From: Cryomorphaceae bacterium
GTDB taxonomy: Bacteria > Bacteroidota > Bacteroidia > Flavobacteriales > Schleiferiaceae
Length of the DNA stretch: 64,000 nt
Reading direction: 5' to 3'
Assembly (NCBI GenBank): GCA_024638285.1
Contig: JAHEKP010000002.1
Coordinates: 1-64,000 of the forward strand
Shown here: piece by piece, positions 46,134 to 55,724 of the stretch
How positions within the stretch are numbered: position 1 is the stretch's first letter
Layout: the number at the start of each line of letters is the position of its first letter
Notes under the pieces: generated by a model
Database searches by the model: none
What the model saw: the letters and a program-made list of their open reading frames with translations, nothing else
What the model was told of the DNA's origin: nothing
Made by a program: the position numbers and the translations under genes

Positions 46134-47566
46134 TGCGCAGGTTGTTGCTCCTCCTTTTCGTTGTAGCCCATCAATACGTTTTGGGTCAGGGGACTTCCAT
46201 GACTCTTATGTTTGAGCCGTTGGAACCCTCTAATGACATGATGTGGGTGACCCAGCGCTTTGAGTTAGTTAAGGATTATACGAAGACAAAAACCTCTATC
46301 TCTGGGGGTTTAGAGACCCAAAGTGCCATTTTGGGTAATTATGGTGGTTTCTATGCCTTCGGATTTACAGGAGGTGTTTATCAATATTTACGTCCATGGG
46401 TATTCGCTCATATAGGCGGATCTATAGCCTCAGGAGGTGGTGCAGGTGCCCCGGACGGCGATGGATTAATGTACCGTGGGTTTGCGGGAATGAGTATTAA
46501 GAGTAAATACGGGATTGTGGATGTAGCCTACAATCACATTAATTTTCCTTCAGGAGCTATTACCTCGAATCATATATCCATCGGCTACACATATGTATTG
46601 CCTTATCGAATAGAATACAGCGGCCACAACAGGTATTATCCAACCTACTTCGAATTAGTCACTGGTCTTTGGTTCTTAGGGCCGGAAGATGCTTCCCGCA
46701 ACAGTGAACCCGTGCAAAGTGCTTATGCAGGTGTGCGTGTTGGGCAGTATTTGAACACCATTCATACCGTTGGAGCTGAACTGCAACTAGGGGCCGGTGC
46801 ATTAGGCAACATTGACGGGTATATGAATTATTCCATGGGGTTACGATTCAATACACCTTCACAACGCCTTTTCTTCCGCACCCATCTAGGCTCCGGCGGC
46901 GGTGGCGGCGTATACACAGGTGGCGGGATATCTACAATGGTAAGTGCTGGGGCCCAGTTTGGTGGGCACCAATTCAGCGTAGGACAATGGACGGCGCTAA
47001 GCGATGAAGCTTCTATTCCCTTCGTTTCCTACAGTCGACATATAGATTTCAAGAGCTCTTTAGGTTTTCATTATGGAGGTGCGGAAAGCACTTATAAAGA
47101 CTCACGCGAGATAGCCTTAAAAGTGTTGGCAGGAGTGGGACAACAGCGTTCTCCTGGAATAGATAGAAACGGTTATCCTTACAATCCTATGTCAGGTATA
47201 TCCATGGGGCTAGGCATTGAGGCTTGGAGCAATGAGAACTATTCATTGGATACCTATGGTCATACGTTCTGGGCGGCCAGTGGCGGTTACGGTGCCTATG
47301 CAGAGGGGTTGTTCAGTGCAGCCTTTATGAAAAACAGCGAGACTTTTAGATACGGAGTAGACTTAACTTCTGGCATTGCGGGTGGTGGTGGAATAGAGGT
47401 GGGTTCTGGCCTGATGATTGCACCTGGAGTACAGGTGGAATGTAAAATTGGCCCCTTATCAAATCTCAAAATGAACCTCAGACAAAAATACTTCCCAGGA
47501 GGAACCTACATTCCCGTATATTTTGGTGTGGAACTAATTCAATCCTTGCCTGTTCACTTGTGGTAA
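46133..47566 (+). CDS. Threefold-repeat glycine-rich surface protein B, paralogue of A
   Basis: The protein has 477 residues; the signal peptide ends VLGQ (residue 19). The same three-core design as its upstream neighbour is seen: ASGGGAGAPDGDG (99-111), GSGGGGGVYTGGG (253-265) and GIAGGGGIEVGSG (414-426), with spacing of about 155-160 residues. The phrase GGYGAYAEGLF (384-394) closely matches GRGAYAEGLF of protein A at the equivalent place before the third core. Sequence identity elsewhere is low, so the duplication is old. Translation is coupled to A by a one-base overlap. It is probably a beta-rich outer-membrane protein; function unknown. Confidence 0.8.
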   Translation: MRRLLLLLFVVAHQYVLGQGTSMTLMFEPLEPSNDMMWVTQRFELVKDYTKTKTSISGGLETQSAILGNYGGFYAFGFTGGVYQYLRPWVFAHIGGSIASGGGAGAPDGDGLMYRGFAGMSIKSKYGIVDVAYNHINFPSGAITSNHISIGYTYVLPYRIEYSGHNRYYPTYFELVTGLWFLGPEDASRNSEPVQSAYAGVRVGQYLNTIHTVGAELQLGAGALGNIDGYMNYSMGLRFNTPSQRLFFRTHLGSGGGGGVYTGGGISTMVSAGAQFGGHQFSVGQWTALSDEASIPFVSYSRHIDFKSSLGFHYGGAESTYKDSREIALKVLAGVGQQRSPGIDRNGYPYNPMSGISMGLGIEAWSNENYSLDTYGHTFWAASGGYGAYAEGLFSAAFMKNSETFRYGVDLTSGIAGGGGIEVGSGLMIAPGVQVECKIGPLSNLKMNLRQKYFPGGTYIPVYFGVELIQSLPVHLW

Positions 47567-47571
47567 GTGCC

Positions 47572-47579
47572 TAAATTTG
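47572..47579 (+). promoter_or_regulatory. Predicted -7 promoter box of the YwqK-like gene, near-leaderless
   Basis: TAAATTTG, five bases before the ATG at 47584. A TTG at 47546-47548 gives a 23-base spacer. It may add to read-through from the upstream pair. Confidence 0.4.
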
Positions 47580-47583
47580 TACT

Positions 47584-48285
47584 ATGAAAAAACTCCTACT
47601 ACTCTTCGCCCTTTTCACAGGTTTTGCTGCTGTGGCACAAGTGAATCACATAGACCATAATGGCATGAAGCAGGGAAAATGGGTGAAAACATATGAGTCC
47701 GGTAAGAAACGTTATGAGGGTTATTTTAAAAATAATGTACCCGTTGGAACGTTCACATACTACTTCGAGCGCGAAGGTGGTATTATGTCGGAAATCAATT
47801 ACCGCGGCGAAACAGGGATAGGATTCGCAAATGCGTTCCACACGAACGGTACGTTGCAGGCGGAAGGATTGTATAGAAATCAATTGCGTGACAGCACTTG
47901 GCGTTATTTTGATAAACAAGGTGTTCTCACACAAAGTGAAGCATTTTCTGCGGGTGTCTTAGATGGAGCGCAAGTAACCTATTATGAAAACGGTAAAATT
48001 GCTGAGAAGAAAATTTACGAGAAAGGCGCGCTCGAAGGCATTTGGCTCCGAAAATGGGAAGATGGCACGCTGCGCACGAAAGGTTTGTATAAAAACGGTA
48101 AGCTGAATGGCGAATGCACCTATTACAATGAGGAAAGTAAACTGGTAGCAAAGGGATCGTATAAAAACGACAAGAAACACGGGACTTGGTTTTATTTCGA
48201 AGACAATAGAGTAGAACGTACAGAGGAATACCGTTACGGAGAATTGGAAAGTGAAACCACGTATGACGCTGAAGGAAAAGAGTAA
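47584..48285 (+). CDS. Secreted YwqK-like MORN-repeat-variant protein
   Basis: The protein has 233 residues. A signal peptide ends AVAQ (about residue 19), then about seven MORN-variant repeats of 22-24 residues follow. They have the pattern YxNGKxxGxWxxYxxxGxxxxxxxY, for example [20 protein letters not shown] and [13 protein letters not shown]. The family is often called a YwqK antitoxin, but no toxin gene is nearby and this copy is exported, so that label should not be taken as function. Such beta-strand repeats probably serve as surface or periplasmic binding scaffolds. Its 3' end overlaps mnmA. Confidence 0.8.
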   Translation: MKKLLLLFALFTGFAAVAQVNHIDHNGMKQGKWVKTYESGKKRYEGYFKNNVPVGTFTYYFEREGGIMSEINYRGETGIGFANAFHTNGTLQAEGLYRNQLRDSTWRYFDKQGVLTQSEAFSAGVLDGAQVTYYENGKIAEKKIYEKGALEGIWLRKWEDGTLRTKGLYKNGKLNGECTYYNEESKLVAKGSYKNDKKHGTWFYFEDNRVERTEEYRYGELESETTYDAEGKE

Positions 48286-49453
48286 AACTACTGTTGTAGT
48301 AGGACTTAGTGGTGGTGTGGATAGTTCGGTCACCGCGTACCTTCTAAAAGAAGAGGGGTACAACGTCATAGGCTTATTCATGCGTAATTGGGTGGATGAA
48401 TCCGTTACTATTCATGATGAATGCCCTTGGGTAGAAGATAGCAATGATGCTATGCTGGTTGCTGATAAATTAGGTATTCCTTTTCAAGTCATAGATATGA
48501 GTGCGCCGTACCAAGAACGTATCGTGGACTACATGTTTAGCGAATACGAACGCGGACGCACGCCAAACCCAGATGTACTGTGTAACCGAGAAATAAAGTT
48601 TGATTTGTTCCTAAAGACGGCTATTCAGATTGGTGCAGACTTTGTGGCAACGGGGCATTATGTGCGTAAAGCAATTACTGTATCTAAGGGTAAAGAAGTA
48701 CACCACCTTTTAAGTGGCTTAGATTCGAACAAGGACCAGAGCTATTTCTTATGTCAGTTGTCTCAAGATCAGTTGGCCAAAGCATTATTTCCTATAGGTC
48801 ATCTCCAAAAGTCTGAAGTAAGAGAAATTGCGAAATCGGCGGGATTAGTCACTGCAGAAAAGAAGGACTCTCAGGGTCTTTGTTTTATAGGAAAAGTTCG
48901 ACTGCCTGATTTTCTCCAACAAAAATTAGCCCCGAAACCAGGAACCGTCTGGGAAATACCGCGTGATGCAGATTTTCTTTCAACGCCAAGGACTACTTTA
49001 TCTGAAAAAGCAGCGCCTTTTGACTTTCATCCTAAGCATGGTTTCAAGAGGGGCAAGCACAATGGCGCACATTATTACACTACTGGACAACGAAAAGGTC
49101 TGAATATTGGTGGAAGCCCCTTGCCGCTGTTCGTTTTAGGTGTGAATACAGAATATAACGCCATTTATGTAGGTCAAGGTGAGGATCACCCAGGTTTGTA
49201 CAGAAAGGCCTTATTTATCAAGAGTTCTGATTTGCACTGGGTCCGAGAAGATTTAAGCGTATCCATTGGCGAATCTTCTTGCTTTGACGTGCGTATTCGC
49301 TACCGTCAACCCTTAGTTAAAGCAACTTTACACAGAATAGAAGAAGGTGCATTTTTAGTATTTGATATGCCTGAAAAGGCCATAACACCTGGACAATTTG
49401 CGGCTTGGTATGATGGAGAAGAATTGATTGGTTCAGGAACAATATTTGAATGA
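48263..49453 (+). CDS. mnmA: tRNA-specific 2-thiouridylase MnmA
   Basis: The protein has 396 residues from the ATG at 48263; a GTG at 48251 is a weaker choice. The PP-loop is [17 protein letters not shown]. The first catalytic cysteine lies in [13 protein letters not shown] and the second in [26 protein letters not shown] and the C-terminal beta-barrel [17 protein letters not shown] also fit. It thiolates U34 of Glu, Gln and Lys tRNAs. The start overlaps the YwqK-like gene by 23 bases, and the stop overlaps the next ATG (ATGA). Confidence 0.96.
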   Translation: MTLKEKSKTTVVVGLSGGVDSSVTAYLLKEEGYNVIGLFMRNWVDESVTIHDECPWVEDSNDAMLVADKLGIPFQVIDMSAPYQERIVDYMFSEYERGRTPNPDVLCNREIKFDLFLKTAIQIGADFVATGHYVRKAITVSKGKEVHHLLSGLDSNKDQSYFLCQLSQDQLAKALFPIGHLQKSEVREIAKSAGLVTAEKKDSQGLCFIGKVRLPDFLQQKLAPKPGTVWEIPRDADFLSTPRTTLSEKAAPFDFHPKHGFKRGKHNGAHYYTTGQRKGLNIGGSPLPLFVLGVNTEYNAIYVGQGEDHPGLYRKALFIKSSDLHWVREDLSVSIGESSCFDVRIRYRQPLVKATLHRIEEGAFLVFDMPEKAITPGQFAAWYDGEELIGSGTIFE

Positions 49454-51051
49454 AGAAAATCATTAGCATAGCAGTACTCCTTTTCCTTATCAGTCCAATT
49501 GGATTATTGGGGCAGGTAACAACTTCTGCTTATGCCGTTTATTTCATTCCTAAAACCGTCCATATGGACTCGGTTGACTTCGACACTGTTTTATCCCAAA
49601 GAGCTTTGGAAAGACGTACGCGTCAAAGAATACCTTTTTCAAAGGCCGATATTCCTGTGTCAAAAGCGTATGTATCTGCTATTCAGTACGTTGCTAGTTA
49701 TACAGGAGTGACCAGTAAGTGGTTGAATGTGACTTACGTAGAAGCTACTCCGGGCGAACTTCAACAAATTCAGTCTTTACAGTGCGTAGACCGAGTTGTT
49801 CCTTTGAAAGGTGGCATGACTAAACTGGAGACTTCAGAATTACCCTACGGCTATGCAGAAAGTCAAACAAAACAGATCTCTTTGCACAGCCTACACGTTC
49901 ATTCGGTTAACGGTTATGATGAAAAAGTCGCTTTAGGCGAGGGTATGCTGATCGCAGTACTTGATGCAGGATTCGTTGGAGCGAATACAGTTATCATTAA
50001 CGACCAATTACAAACAACAGCAACGAAGAACTTCGTTGAAGGTGGCAGTAACGTCTACCAAGGTTCTTCGCATGGTTTTAGCGTGCTGAGCACGATGGCT
50101 GCGTATCAGCCTGAAGTGTTTATTGGTACGGCACCGCAAGCAAGTTATGCACTCATTAAAACAGAGAAGGAGCTTAGCGAAACACCGGAAGAGATGATTA
50201 ATTGGATTGCTGGCGCAGAATATGCCGATTCAATAGGGGCAGATATCATTAATTCTTCTCTTGGTTACAGCACTTTTGACGACCCGGCAGATGATTATTC
50301 TGTTACAGACCTTGATGGTAGAACTAGTATCATCTCATTAGGCGCCTTGGCTGCAGCACGTACTGGTATGCTAGTAGTTACAAGCGCAGGGAATGCGGGT
50401 GGCAGTAGTTGGGATAAACTCACTTTCCCTGCAGATGCAGACAGTATACTCACCGTCGGAAGTGTGAACCAGTACGGTGTGGCGAGCAGTTTTAGTTCCC
50501 GTGGGTATACTTCTGATGGAAGAGTAAAACCCAATGTTTGCGCTAGAGGTGAAGGCGCTGTTGTTTATCGTCCAGATGGCACGGTGGCATATGCAAATGG
50601 CACTAGCTTCAGTTCTCCTATAATGGCTGGTGCTGCTGCTTGTCTGTGGAGTACAGCGCCTAATGCAACTGCACAAGAAGTGATAAAGGCTTTAGAAATT
50701 AGTGCTTCTCACTATTATCAGCACAACCCACGAATAGGCTATGGAATACCAAATCTTGGCTTTGCACGGCGTTATCTTTCTGCTGTTGTAGAAGGGACGA
50801 CCCCAGAAATAGTGATTTATCCTAATCCATTTGCTGACTACATTTCTATATTTCTACCAGATGGGGAAGCGTTAGACATTCATTTAGAGTTGAGGGATCT
50901 CAACCAGCGTACGGTTGCTGTCGCCACACTAGAATCTAAGCGTTACAAAGCGCTTTGGTCACCTGGCGATAATATCGCAGCGGGAATGTATATCCTGTAT
51001 ATTGAACGGGGAGGCAGCACACAAATGCAACGTGTGATTAAACTGTTGTAA
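49450..51051 (+). CDS. T9SS-secreted subtilisin-like serine protease (S8)
   Basis: The protein has 533 residues; the signal peptide ends LLGQ (about 22). An N-terminal propeptide-like region (25-150) precedes the S8 domain: Asp172 in IAVLDAGF, His208 in SSHGFSV, the oxyanion Asn region VTSAGNAGG, and nucleophile Ser386 in NGTSFSSP. All three catalytic residues are present. A T9SS type A sorting domain ends it (about 455-533, starting YPNPFADY). It is secreted to the surface or medium as a peptidase. Coupling to mnmA by an ATGA overlap is probably only compaction. Confidence 0.92.
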   Translation: MKKIISIAVLLFLISPIGLLGQVTTSAYAVYFIPKTVHMDSVDFDTVLSQRALERRTRQRIPFSKADIPVSKAYVSAIQYVASYTGVTSKWLNVTYVEATPGELQQIQSLQCVDRVVPLKGGMTKLETSELPYGYAESQTKQISLHSLHVHSVNGYDEKVALGEGMLIAVLDAGFVGANTVIINDQLQTTATKNFVEGGSNVYQGSSHGFSVLSTMAAYQPEVFIGTAPQASYALIKTEKELSETPEEMINWIAGAEYADSIGADIINSSLGYSTFDDPADDYSVTDLDGRTSIISLGALAAARTGMLVVTSAGNAGGSSWDKLTFPADADSILTVGSVNQYGVASSFSSRGYTSDGRVKPNVCARGEGAVVYRPDGTVAYANGTSFSSPIMAGAAACLWSTAPNATAQEVIKALEISASHYYQHNPRIGYGIPNLGFARRYLSAVVEGTTPEIVIYPNPFADYISIFLPDGEALDIHLELRDLNQRTVAVATLESKRYKALWSPGDNIAAGMYILYIERGGSTQMQRVIKLL

Positions 51052-51264
51052 TTAGTCTCCGAAGAACCCGCGGAGGATTTGACGCAAGCCCAATACCACA
51101 AGACCTATACCGCTCAGCATCAAAACCATAGATAATGCCGTCCAATACCACGCGCCGGATGTTCCTTTTCCTATAAATAGAGCTGGACCTGCGAAAATGA
51201 AGGGAAAAGACCAAGCCAGTTTAAATAAGCCTGCAACTATTTGATCTTGATTACTCTTGCTCAT
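51052..51264 (-). CDS. DUF6095-like small membrane protein
   Basis: The protein has 70 residues and two membrane helices (about 15-32 and 40-62), with FAGPALFIGKG between them and a basic end RQILRGFFGD. This resembles the flavobacterial DUF6095 family, which commonly follows murQ. It overlaps murQ by 14 bases, and its stop abuts the stop of the convergent protease gene with no spacer (TAATTA). Function unknown. Confidence 0.8.
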   Translation of the reverse strand: MSKSNQDQIVAGLFKLAWSFPFIFAGPALFIGKGTSGAWYWTALSMVLMLSGIGLVVLGLRQILRGFFGD

Positions 51265-52069
51265 TAGAAGATTGTATAGCGTTTACTGCTGCACGCACAC
51301 TGCCATGCCTTAAAAGCATGTTTTTAGCGTATTCTAGCGTAACCTTAGTAGACTCTGCAATCATTAGAGTACCGCGCTCAACTAGTTTGGCATTGGATAG
51401 CTGCATATCTACCATTTTGTTTCCTTCCACTTTACCTAATAAAATCATCGCGCTCGTGGAAATCATATTTAACACCATCTTTTGGGCAGTGCCACTTTTC
51501 ATTCGAGTAGAACCCGTAACAAATTCAGGCCCTACGACCACTTCAATAGGATGTTCTACAGCTTGTGCCAACGAAGATCCCAAATTACAAGTGATACAAG
51601 CGGTAAGTAACCCTTTTTGTCGCGCCTGATTAACTCCGCCAATTACATAAGGAGTAGTCCCACTTGCAGCGATTCCAACAATCGTATCTTTTTTTGAAAG
51701 CGAATAAGGAGCCAAATCTTTCCACGCACCTTTCCAATCATCTTCGGCATACTCAACGGCTTTACGAATAGCTGAATCTCCTCCGGCAATAAGTCCAATA
51801 ACTGTTTCGTGGTTTACTCCAAAGGTTGGCGGGCATTCGCTTGCATCCAATATGCCTAATCTGCCTGATGTTCCGGCACCAATATAGAACAATCGACCGC
51901 CCATTTTCATACGATCAACAAGGGCCTCCACAAAAGAACTGATCTCTGAAATCTTATTAGCGACAGCTGCTGCAACTTTAGTGTCCTCTGAATGGATTCC
52001 TTGCACCAATTCTAAGGCACTCATATGCTCTAGGCCGTCGTAAAGGGAGTTAGATTCAGTGGTTTTCAT
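51251..52069 (-). CDS. murQ: N-acetylmuramic acid 6-phosphate etherase
   Basis: The protein has 272 residues. The SIS domain has RLFYIGAGTSGRLGILDASECPPTF (about 60-84), VGIAASGTTPYVIGG and a GPEFVTGSTRMKSGTAQKM segment, all MurQ signatures. It cleaves the lactyl ether of MurNAc-6-phosphate to GlcNAc-6-phosphate and lactate in peptidoglycan recycling. It shares a four-base overlap with the upstream RsmB-like gene. The MurNAc kinase or transporter that would supply its substrate is not in the window. Confidence 0.95.
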   Translation of the reverse strand: MKTTESNSLYDGLEHMSALELVQGIHSEDTKVAAAVANKISEISSFVEALVDRMKMGGRLFYIGAGTSGRLGILDASECPPTFGVNHETVIGLIAGGDSAIRKAVEYAEDDWKGAWKDLAPYSLSKKDTIVGIAASGTTPYVIGGVNQARQKGLLTACITCNLGSSLAQAVEHPIEVVVGPEFVTGSTRMKSGTAQKMVLNMISTSAMILLGKVEGNKMVDMQLSNAKLVERGTLMIAESTKVTLEYAKNMLLRHGSVRAAVNAIQSSNEQE

Positions 52070-53280
52070 GCTAGCTTTTTTAATTTTGCCATGTAAAAGC
52101 CATCATTATGATGTGATGGATCTACTGTACGGTCTTCTAACAACTCAAATTGCGCACCGGCTGGATGTGCTAGAAACGCATCGACTTGACGTTTGTTTTC
52201 TTTAGGAAGAATACTACAGGTTGCATAAACCATGATGCCACCCATTTTTAATAGGCTAGAATAATCACGGATTATACTAAATTGGACTGATTCCAATCGA
52301 TCTAAATGCTCTGGCTGCAACTTCCATTTCGTATCCGGCTCTCGCTTAATGACGCCAGACCCAGAACAAGGCACATCAAGAAGCAGATAATCCGCACTGT
52401 TTGACAATTCGTCCAGCACACCAGGTTCTTCCCAAGCTCTAGTTTTAACTATACTCAATCCGCTGCGTTGTGTTCGCTTTAATAGTTCACCTAATTTTCT
52501 ACCTTCTACATCCATCGCGATAAGAGTACCCTTATTTTCCATTAGAGCACCTAAGTGCAATGTTTTACCACCAGCACCAGCACAAGCGTCAATAACCGTG
52601 CTGCCTGGCTTTGGATCTAAGAAAGGTGCAATGGACTGAGAACCGGCGTCTTGAACCTCAAATTTACCTGTTTTGAAACCTTCAAGATTATTTAGTCGAG
52701 GATGTCCCGCTAATACAAGGGCACTAGGAAAGGTAGGGTGTTCACTCACTTCTAAACCTGCCTGCTGCAATTCAAGCCGTACTTCTTCTTGATTTGATTT
52801 GAGTGTATTTACGCGGAGATTAACCGCATTGGGTATGTTCATGGCACAAGCTATGACATCCCATTTCGAACCCAATTGATTCCGGGCTTCTTCGTCAAAC
52901 CATTTAGCATAGCTTTCTAAAGTTGCGGTTCCACTTAAACCTTTTAAACGCTCTTCAATATTAACGTCGCGAACAGCATCAAATTTTGGCCAATCGGGAA
53001 GTTCAAAACCTCTCCAGAGCCAGTATATGCCAAAAAGTTTCTGCAGGTCTTTCCGCTTTGTTGTTGGTTCTTGCGCTAGAAGTCCCCACAATAAGCCCCA
53101 CCAACGCACTATTTCGTAAGTGTGCTCTGCGACAAAGCTTCGGTCTCGAGATCCCCATTTTTTATTTTGGCGCAACAAACGCTCAACGACCTTGTCCGCA
53201 TAGAGTCCCTTGCCAAAAGACATTTCCAGCGCTTCTAATACTCCTGCAACCGTATTTGGAAAAAGCTTAGGGGTTCCCAT
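52066..53280 (-). CDS. RsmB/NOP family RNA cytosine-5 methyltransferase
   Basis: The protein has 404 residues. An N-terminal NusB-like helical domain (about 1-140) precedes a Rossmann methyltransferase: VNLRVNTLKS, VQDAGSQSIAPFLDPKPGSTVIDACAGAGGKTLHL (SAM binding), LLLDVPCSGSGVIKREPD with the motif IV cysteine, and VYATCSILPKENKRQV with the motif VI catalytic cysteine. Both cysteines needed for m5C formation are present. It probably modifies 16S rRNA. Its ATG overlaps the E1 stop (TAATG). Confidence 0.9.
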   Translation of the reverse strand: MGTPKLFPNTVAGVLEALEMSFGKGLYADKVVERLLRQNKKWGSRDRSFVAEHTYEIVRWWGLLWGLLAQEPTTKRKDLQKLFGIYWLWRGFELPDWPKFDAVRDVNIEERLKGLSGTATLESYAKWFDEEARNQLGSKWDVIACAMNIPNAVNLRVNTLKSNQEEVRLELQQAGLEVSEHPTFPSALVLAGHPRLNNLEGFKTGKFEVQDAGSQSIAPFLDPKPGSTVIDACAGAGGKTLHLGALMENKGTLIAMDVEGRKLGELLKRTQRSGLSIVKTRAWEEPGVLDELSNSADYLLLDVPCSGSGVIKREPDTKWKLQPEHLDRLESVQFSIIRDYSSLLKMGGIMVYATCSILPKENKRQVDAFLAHPAGAQFELLEDRTVDPSHHNDGFYMAKLKKLA

Positions 53281-55676
53281 TAAATAGCAGGGTAGGTCTG
53301 CGGATCTTTCTCATGCATTACAGCATACAACTGTTCTACGATATCATCGTGAGAGGGTTTAGAGAAGTAATCTCCGTCAGATGCAAAAGCGGGACGATGA
53401 TCTTTAGAAGTAATGGTGACTGGCGCTCCGTCCAGATATTGATACCCTTTCTGATCCTCCAAAATGTGCTGCATTAAGAACGCTGAGGCGCCACCTCGAA
53501 CATCTTCATCCAGAATAACTAAAGTATTCGTTTTTGCTAAACTCTCAACTACATCGTGGTTTAGGTCAAAAGGAATAAGTGATTGAATATCAATTAATTC
53601 TACACTTATCCCCATAGTTGAAAGTTCTTGTACAGCGGCAACTGCTATCGTACAGTTCGAACCATAAGTAACCAGGGTAATGTCCGTTCCTTCTTGCATG
53701 ATTTCAACTTCACCAATAGGTACCGTGAATTCACCTAAGTTGGAAGGCAGTGCTTCTTTTCTTCTGTATCCATTTAAACATTCAATAACAATGGCAGGGT
53801 TATCTAGCTGCATTAACTTATTGTAGAATCCAGCAGCTTTGGTCATGTTTCTAGGGACGAGCACATACATTCCTTTAATCGTATTGATGATGGTGCCCAT
53901 AGGGGATCCAGAATGCCAGATACCCTCTAGTCTGTGCCCACGTGTACGAACAATGGTTGGTGCTTTTTGTCCACCCACAGTACGGTAGTGCACTGTCGCT
54001 AAATCATCTGACATGATTTGAAGGGCATAGAGCAGATAGTCTAAATATTGGATTTCAGCAATGGGGCGCAAACCGCGCATAGCTAAACCAATACCTTGCC
54101 CCATAATAGTGGCCTCGCGGATACCTGCATCTTGGACTCTTGTCTCGCCATATTTAACCTGCATTCCTTCTAGCCCTTGATTGACATCGCCAATTTTACC
54201 AGAATCCTCTCCAAAGACCATTGCTTCAGGATACTTTGCGAAGAGCGCATCAAAATTATCTCTAAGCACGATTCGGGCATCAACCTTCTCCTGGGTAGCA
54301 TACGATGCGGGTATATGATCGAGCAATGCCGCCTCAGATTGTACACTGTATAGATGAGAACTGTAACGTTCGCTTTGAACAGCATTTTCTTTATTCAACC
54401 AAGCTTTAAGGGGAGCAACGTCTATTTTACTATCTCCAACAACCATACGCAACGCTTTACGTACTGCTTTAAAAGAATGTGCGACCTCAAGATCTTCATG
54501 CGCTTCAAGTTCTTTGATGATATTGGTAATGAAAATACCTTTCTCACCCTGTGTTTGAATAGCCTTTAACAATGGTAAAACTTCATGTTTTAAACCAATA
54601 GGATGGCTTTGGTAAATAGTCCAAGCTTCTTTTTTGCCCTCACGAGCAAGCTTTTTAGCTTCTTTTACTATTTCGTCCAATTCTTCTTCGCTGGCCACAT
54701 CATGGGCCACAATCCATTCACCAAATTTTAAGATACAGTCGTAATCCTTCTCCCATTGTAAACGCTCCGCACTTTTGTAGCGTTCATGCGACCCGGAAGT
54801 ACTGTGTCCTTGCGGTTGAGTCATTCCTTTTACATGAATCATTACGGGTACGTGCTCTTCACGAGCTACACGCCCGGCATGTAGAAATGTGTTTATTAGT
54901 GCAGGATAATCCCAGGCTTCTACTACGAATATGTCATAGCCATTGCCTTTTTCATCCCGCTGAAAACCTTTGAGAATTTCGCTAATATCTTGCTTCGTGG
55001 TTTGATATTCAGCACCTACAGATATTCCGTATTCATCGTCCCAGACAGAAATAACCATAGGAACCTGTAATACACCCGCAGCATTTATAGTTTCAAAAAA
55101 TAGTCCTTCAGAGGTAGATGCATTACCTATGGTTCCCCAAGCGACTTCTTTACCGTTCTGCGAGAATTTCTCACTGCCGTCAAAAGAAACTTCTTTATAC
55201 ACCTTTGAAGCTTGCGCTAATCCTAAAAGTCGTGGCATTTGCCCAGCAGTAGGACTGATGTCAGAGGAGCTGTTATATTGTTCTGTAAGGTTTACCCAAT
55301 GGCCATTATCATCAAGCGATCTCGTTGCAAAATGGCCGTTCATTTGACGGCCACCTGCCATAGGTTCCTCTTTGATGTCGGTTACGGCATAAAGTGAGGT
55401 AAAGAAGCGTTTAGCATCCATTTCTCCCAAAGCCATCATAAAGGTTTGGTCTCTGTAATACCCACTTCTGAAATCACCTTTTTCAAAGGCCTTCGCCCAT
55501 GCGATCTGGGCCAATTCTTTTCCAGCACCAAAAATTCCAAACTTAGCCTTTCCAGTAAGTACTTCGCGACGCCCCATAAGTGAGCATTCCCGGGAAAGAA
55601 CGGCAATCTTATAATCTTGGAGTACTTCGGTTTTGTACTCCTGGTAACTGATCTCTTTTTTCTGCTTTTCTGTCAT
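53280..55676 (-). CDS. Fused alpha-beta 2-oxoacid dehydrogenase E1 component (branched-chain type)
   Basis: The protein has 798 residues. The alpha-like half (about 1-380) carries TPP-binding elements GTIGNASTSEGLFFETINAAG and WDDEYGISVGAEYQ, plus THGxxTSGSHERYKS-type residues. The beta-like half (about 455-798) has VFGEDSGKIGDVNQGLEGM, IREATIMGQGIGLAMRGLRPIAEIQYLDY, SGSPMGTII, and the C-terminal ferredoxin-like domain VTYGSNCTIAVAA...LDEDVRGGASAFL. It decarboxylates a 2-oxoacid and acylates the E2 lipoyl group; branched-chain oxoacids are likely. E2 and E3 are not nearby. It leads the unit with rsmB-like, murQ and DUF6095. Confidence 0.88.
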   Translation of the reverse strand: MTEKQKKEISYQEYKTEVLQDYKIAVLSRECSLMGRREVLTGKAKFGIFGAGKELAQIAWAKAFEKGDFRSGYYRDQTFMMALGEMDAKRFFTSLYAVTDIKEEPMAGGRQMNGHFATRSLDDNGHWVNLTEQYNSSSDISPTAGQMPRLLGLAQASKVYKEVSFDGSEKFSQNGKEVAWGTIGNASTSEGLFFETINAAGVLQVPMVISVWDDEYGISVGAEYQTTKQDISEILKGFQRDEKGNGYDIFVVEAWDYPALINTFLHAGRVAREEHVPVMIHVKGMTQPQGHSTSGSHERYKSAERLQWEKDYDCILKFGEWIVAHDVASEEELDEIVKEAKKLAREGKKEAWTIYQSHPIGLKHEVLPLLKAIQTQGEKGIFITNIIKELEAHEDLEVAHSFKAVRKALRMVVGDSKIDVAPLKAWLNKENAVQSERYSSHLYSVQSEAALLDHIPASYATQEKVDARIVLRDNFDALFAKYPEAMVFGEDSGKIGDVNQGLEGMQVKYGETRVQDAGIREATIMGQGIGLAMRGLRPIAEIQYLDYLLYALQIMSDDLATVHYRTVGGQKAPTIVRTRGHRLEGIWHSGSPMGTIINTIKGMYVLVPRNMTKAAGFYNKLMQLDNPAIVIECLNGYRRKEALPSNLGEFTVPIGEVEIMQEGTDITLVTYGSNCTIAVAAVQELSTMGISVELIDIQSLIPFDLNHDVVESLAKTNTLVILDEDVRGGASAFLMQHILEDQKGYQYLDGAPVTITSKDHRPAFASDGDYFSKPSHDDIVEQLYAVMHEKDPQTYPAI

Positions 55677-55702
55677 GCGATAGGGTTGAGTTAAACTCTA
55701 CA

Positions 55703-55710
55703 CAAATATA
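55703..55710 (-). promoter_or_regulatory. Predicted -7 promoter box of the E1 gene
   Basis: The minus strand reads TATATTTG, 26 bases before the ATG at 55676. No -33 TTG at usual spacing. Confidence 0.45.
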
Positions 55711-55724
55711 CGACAGAATTGGTG

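Noticed and set aside
44775-47566. Tandem repeat proteins as an assembly duplication
   Set aside because: The two genes differ widely outside the glycine cores, so they are old paralogues and not a duplicated contig segment.
47584-48285. Toxin-antitoxin system suggested by the YwqK family name
   Set aside because: The protein is exported, both neighbours are non-toxins (repeat protein and mnmA), and no small toxin frame is present.
47599-48381. Long minus-strand frames opposite the YwqK-like gene
   Set aside because: They are shadows of the regular MORN repeats; they lack start context and coherent domains.
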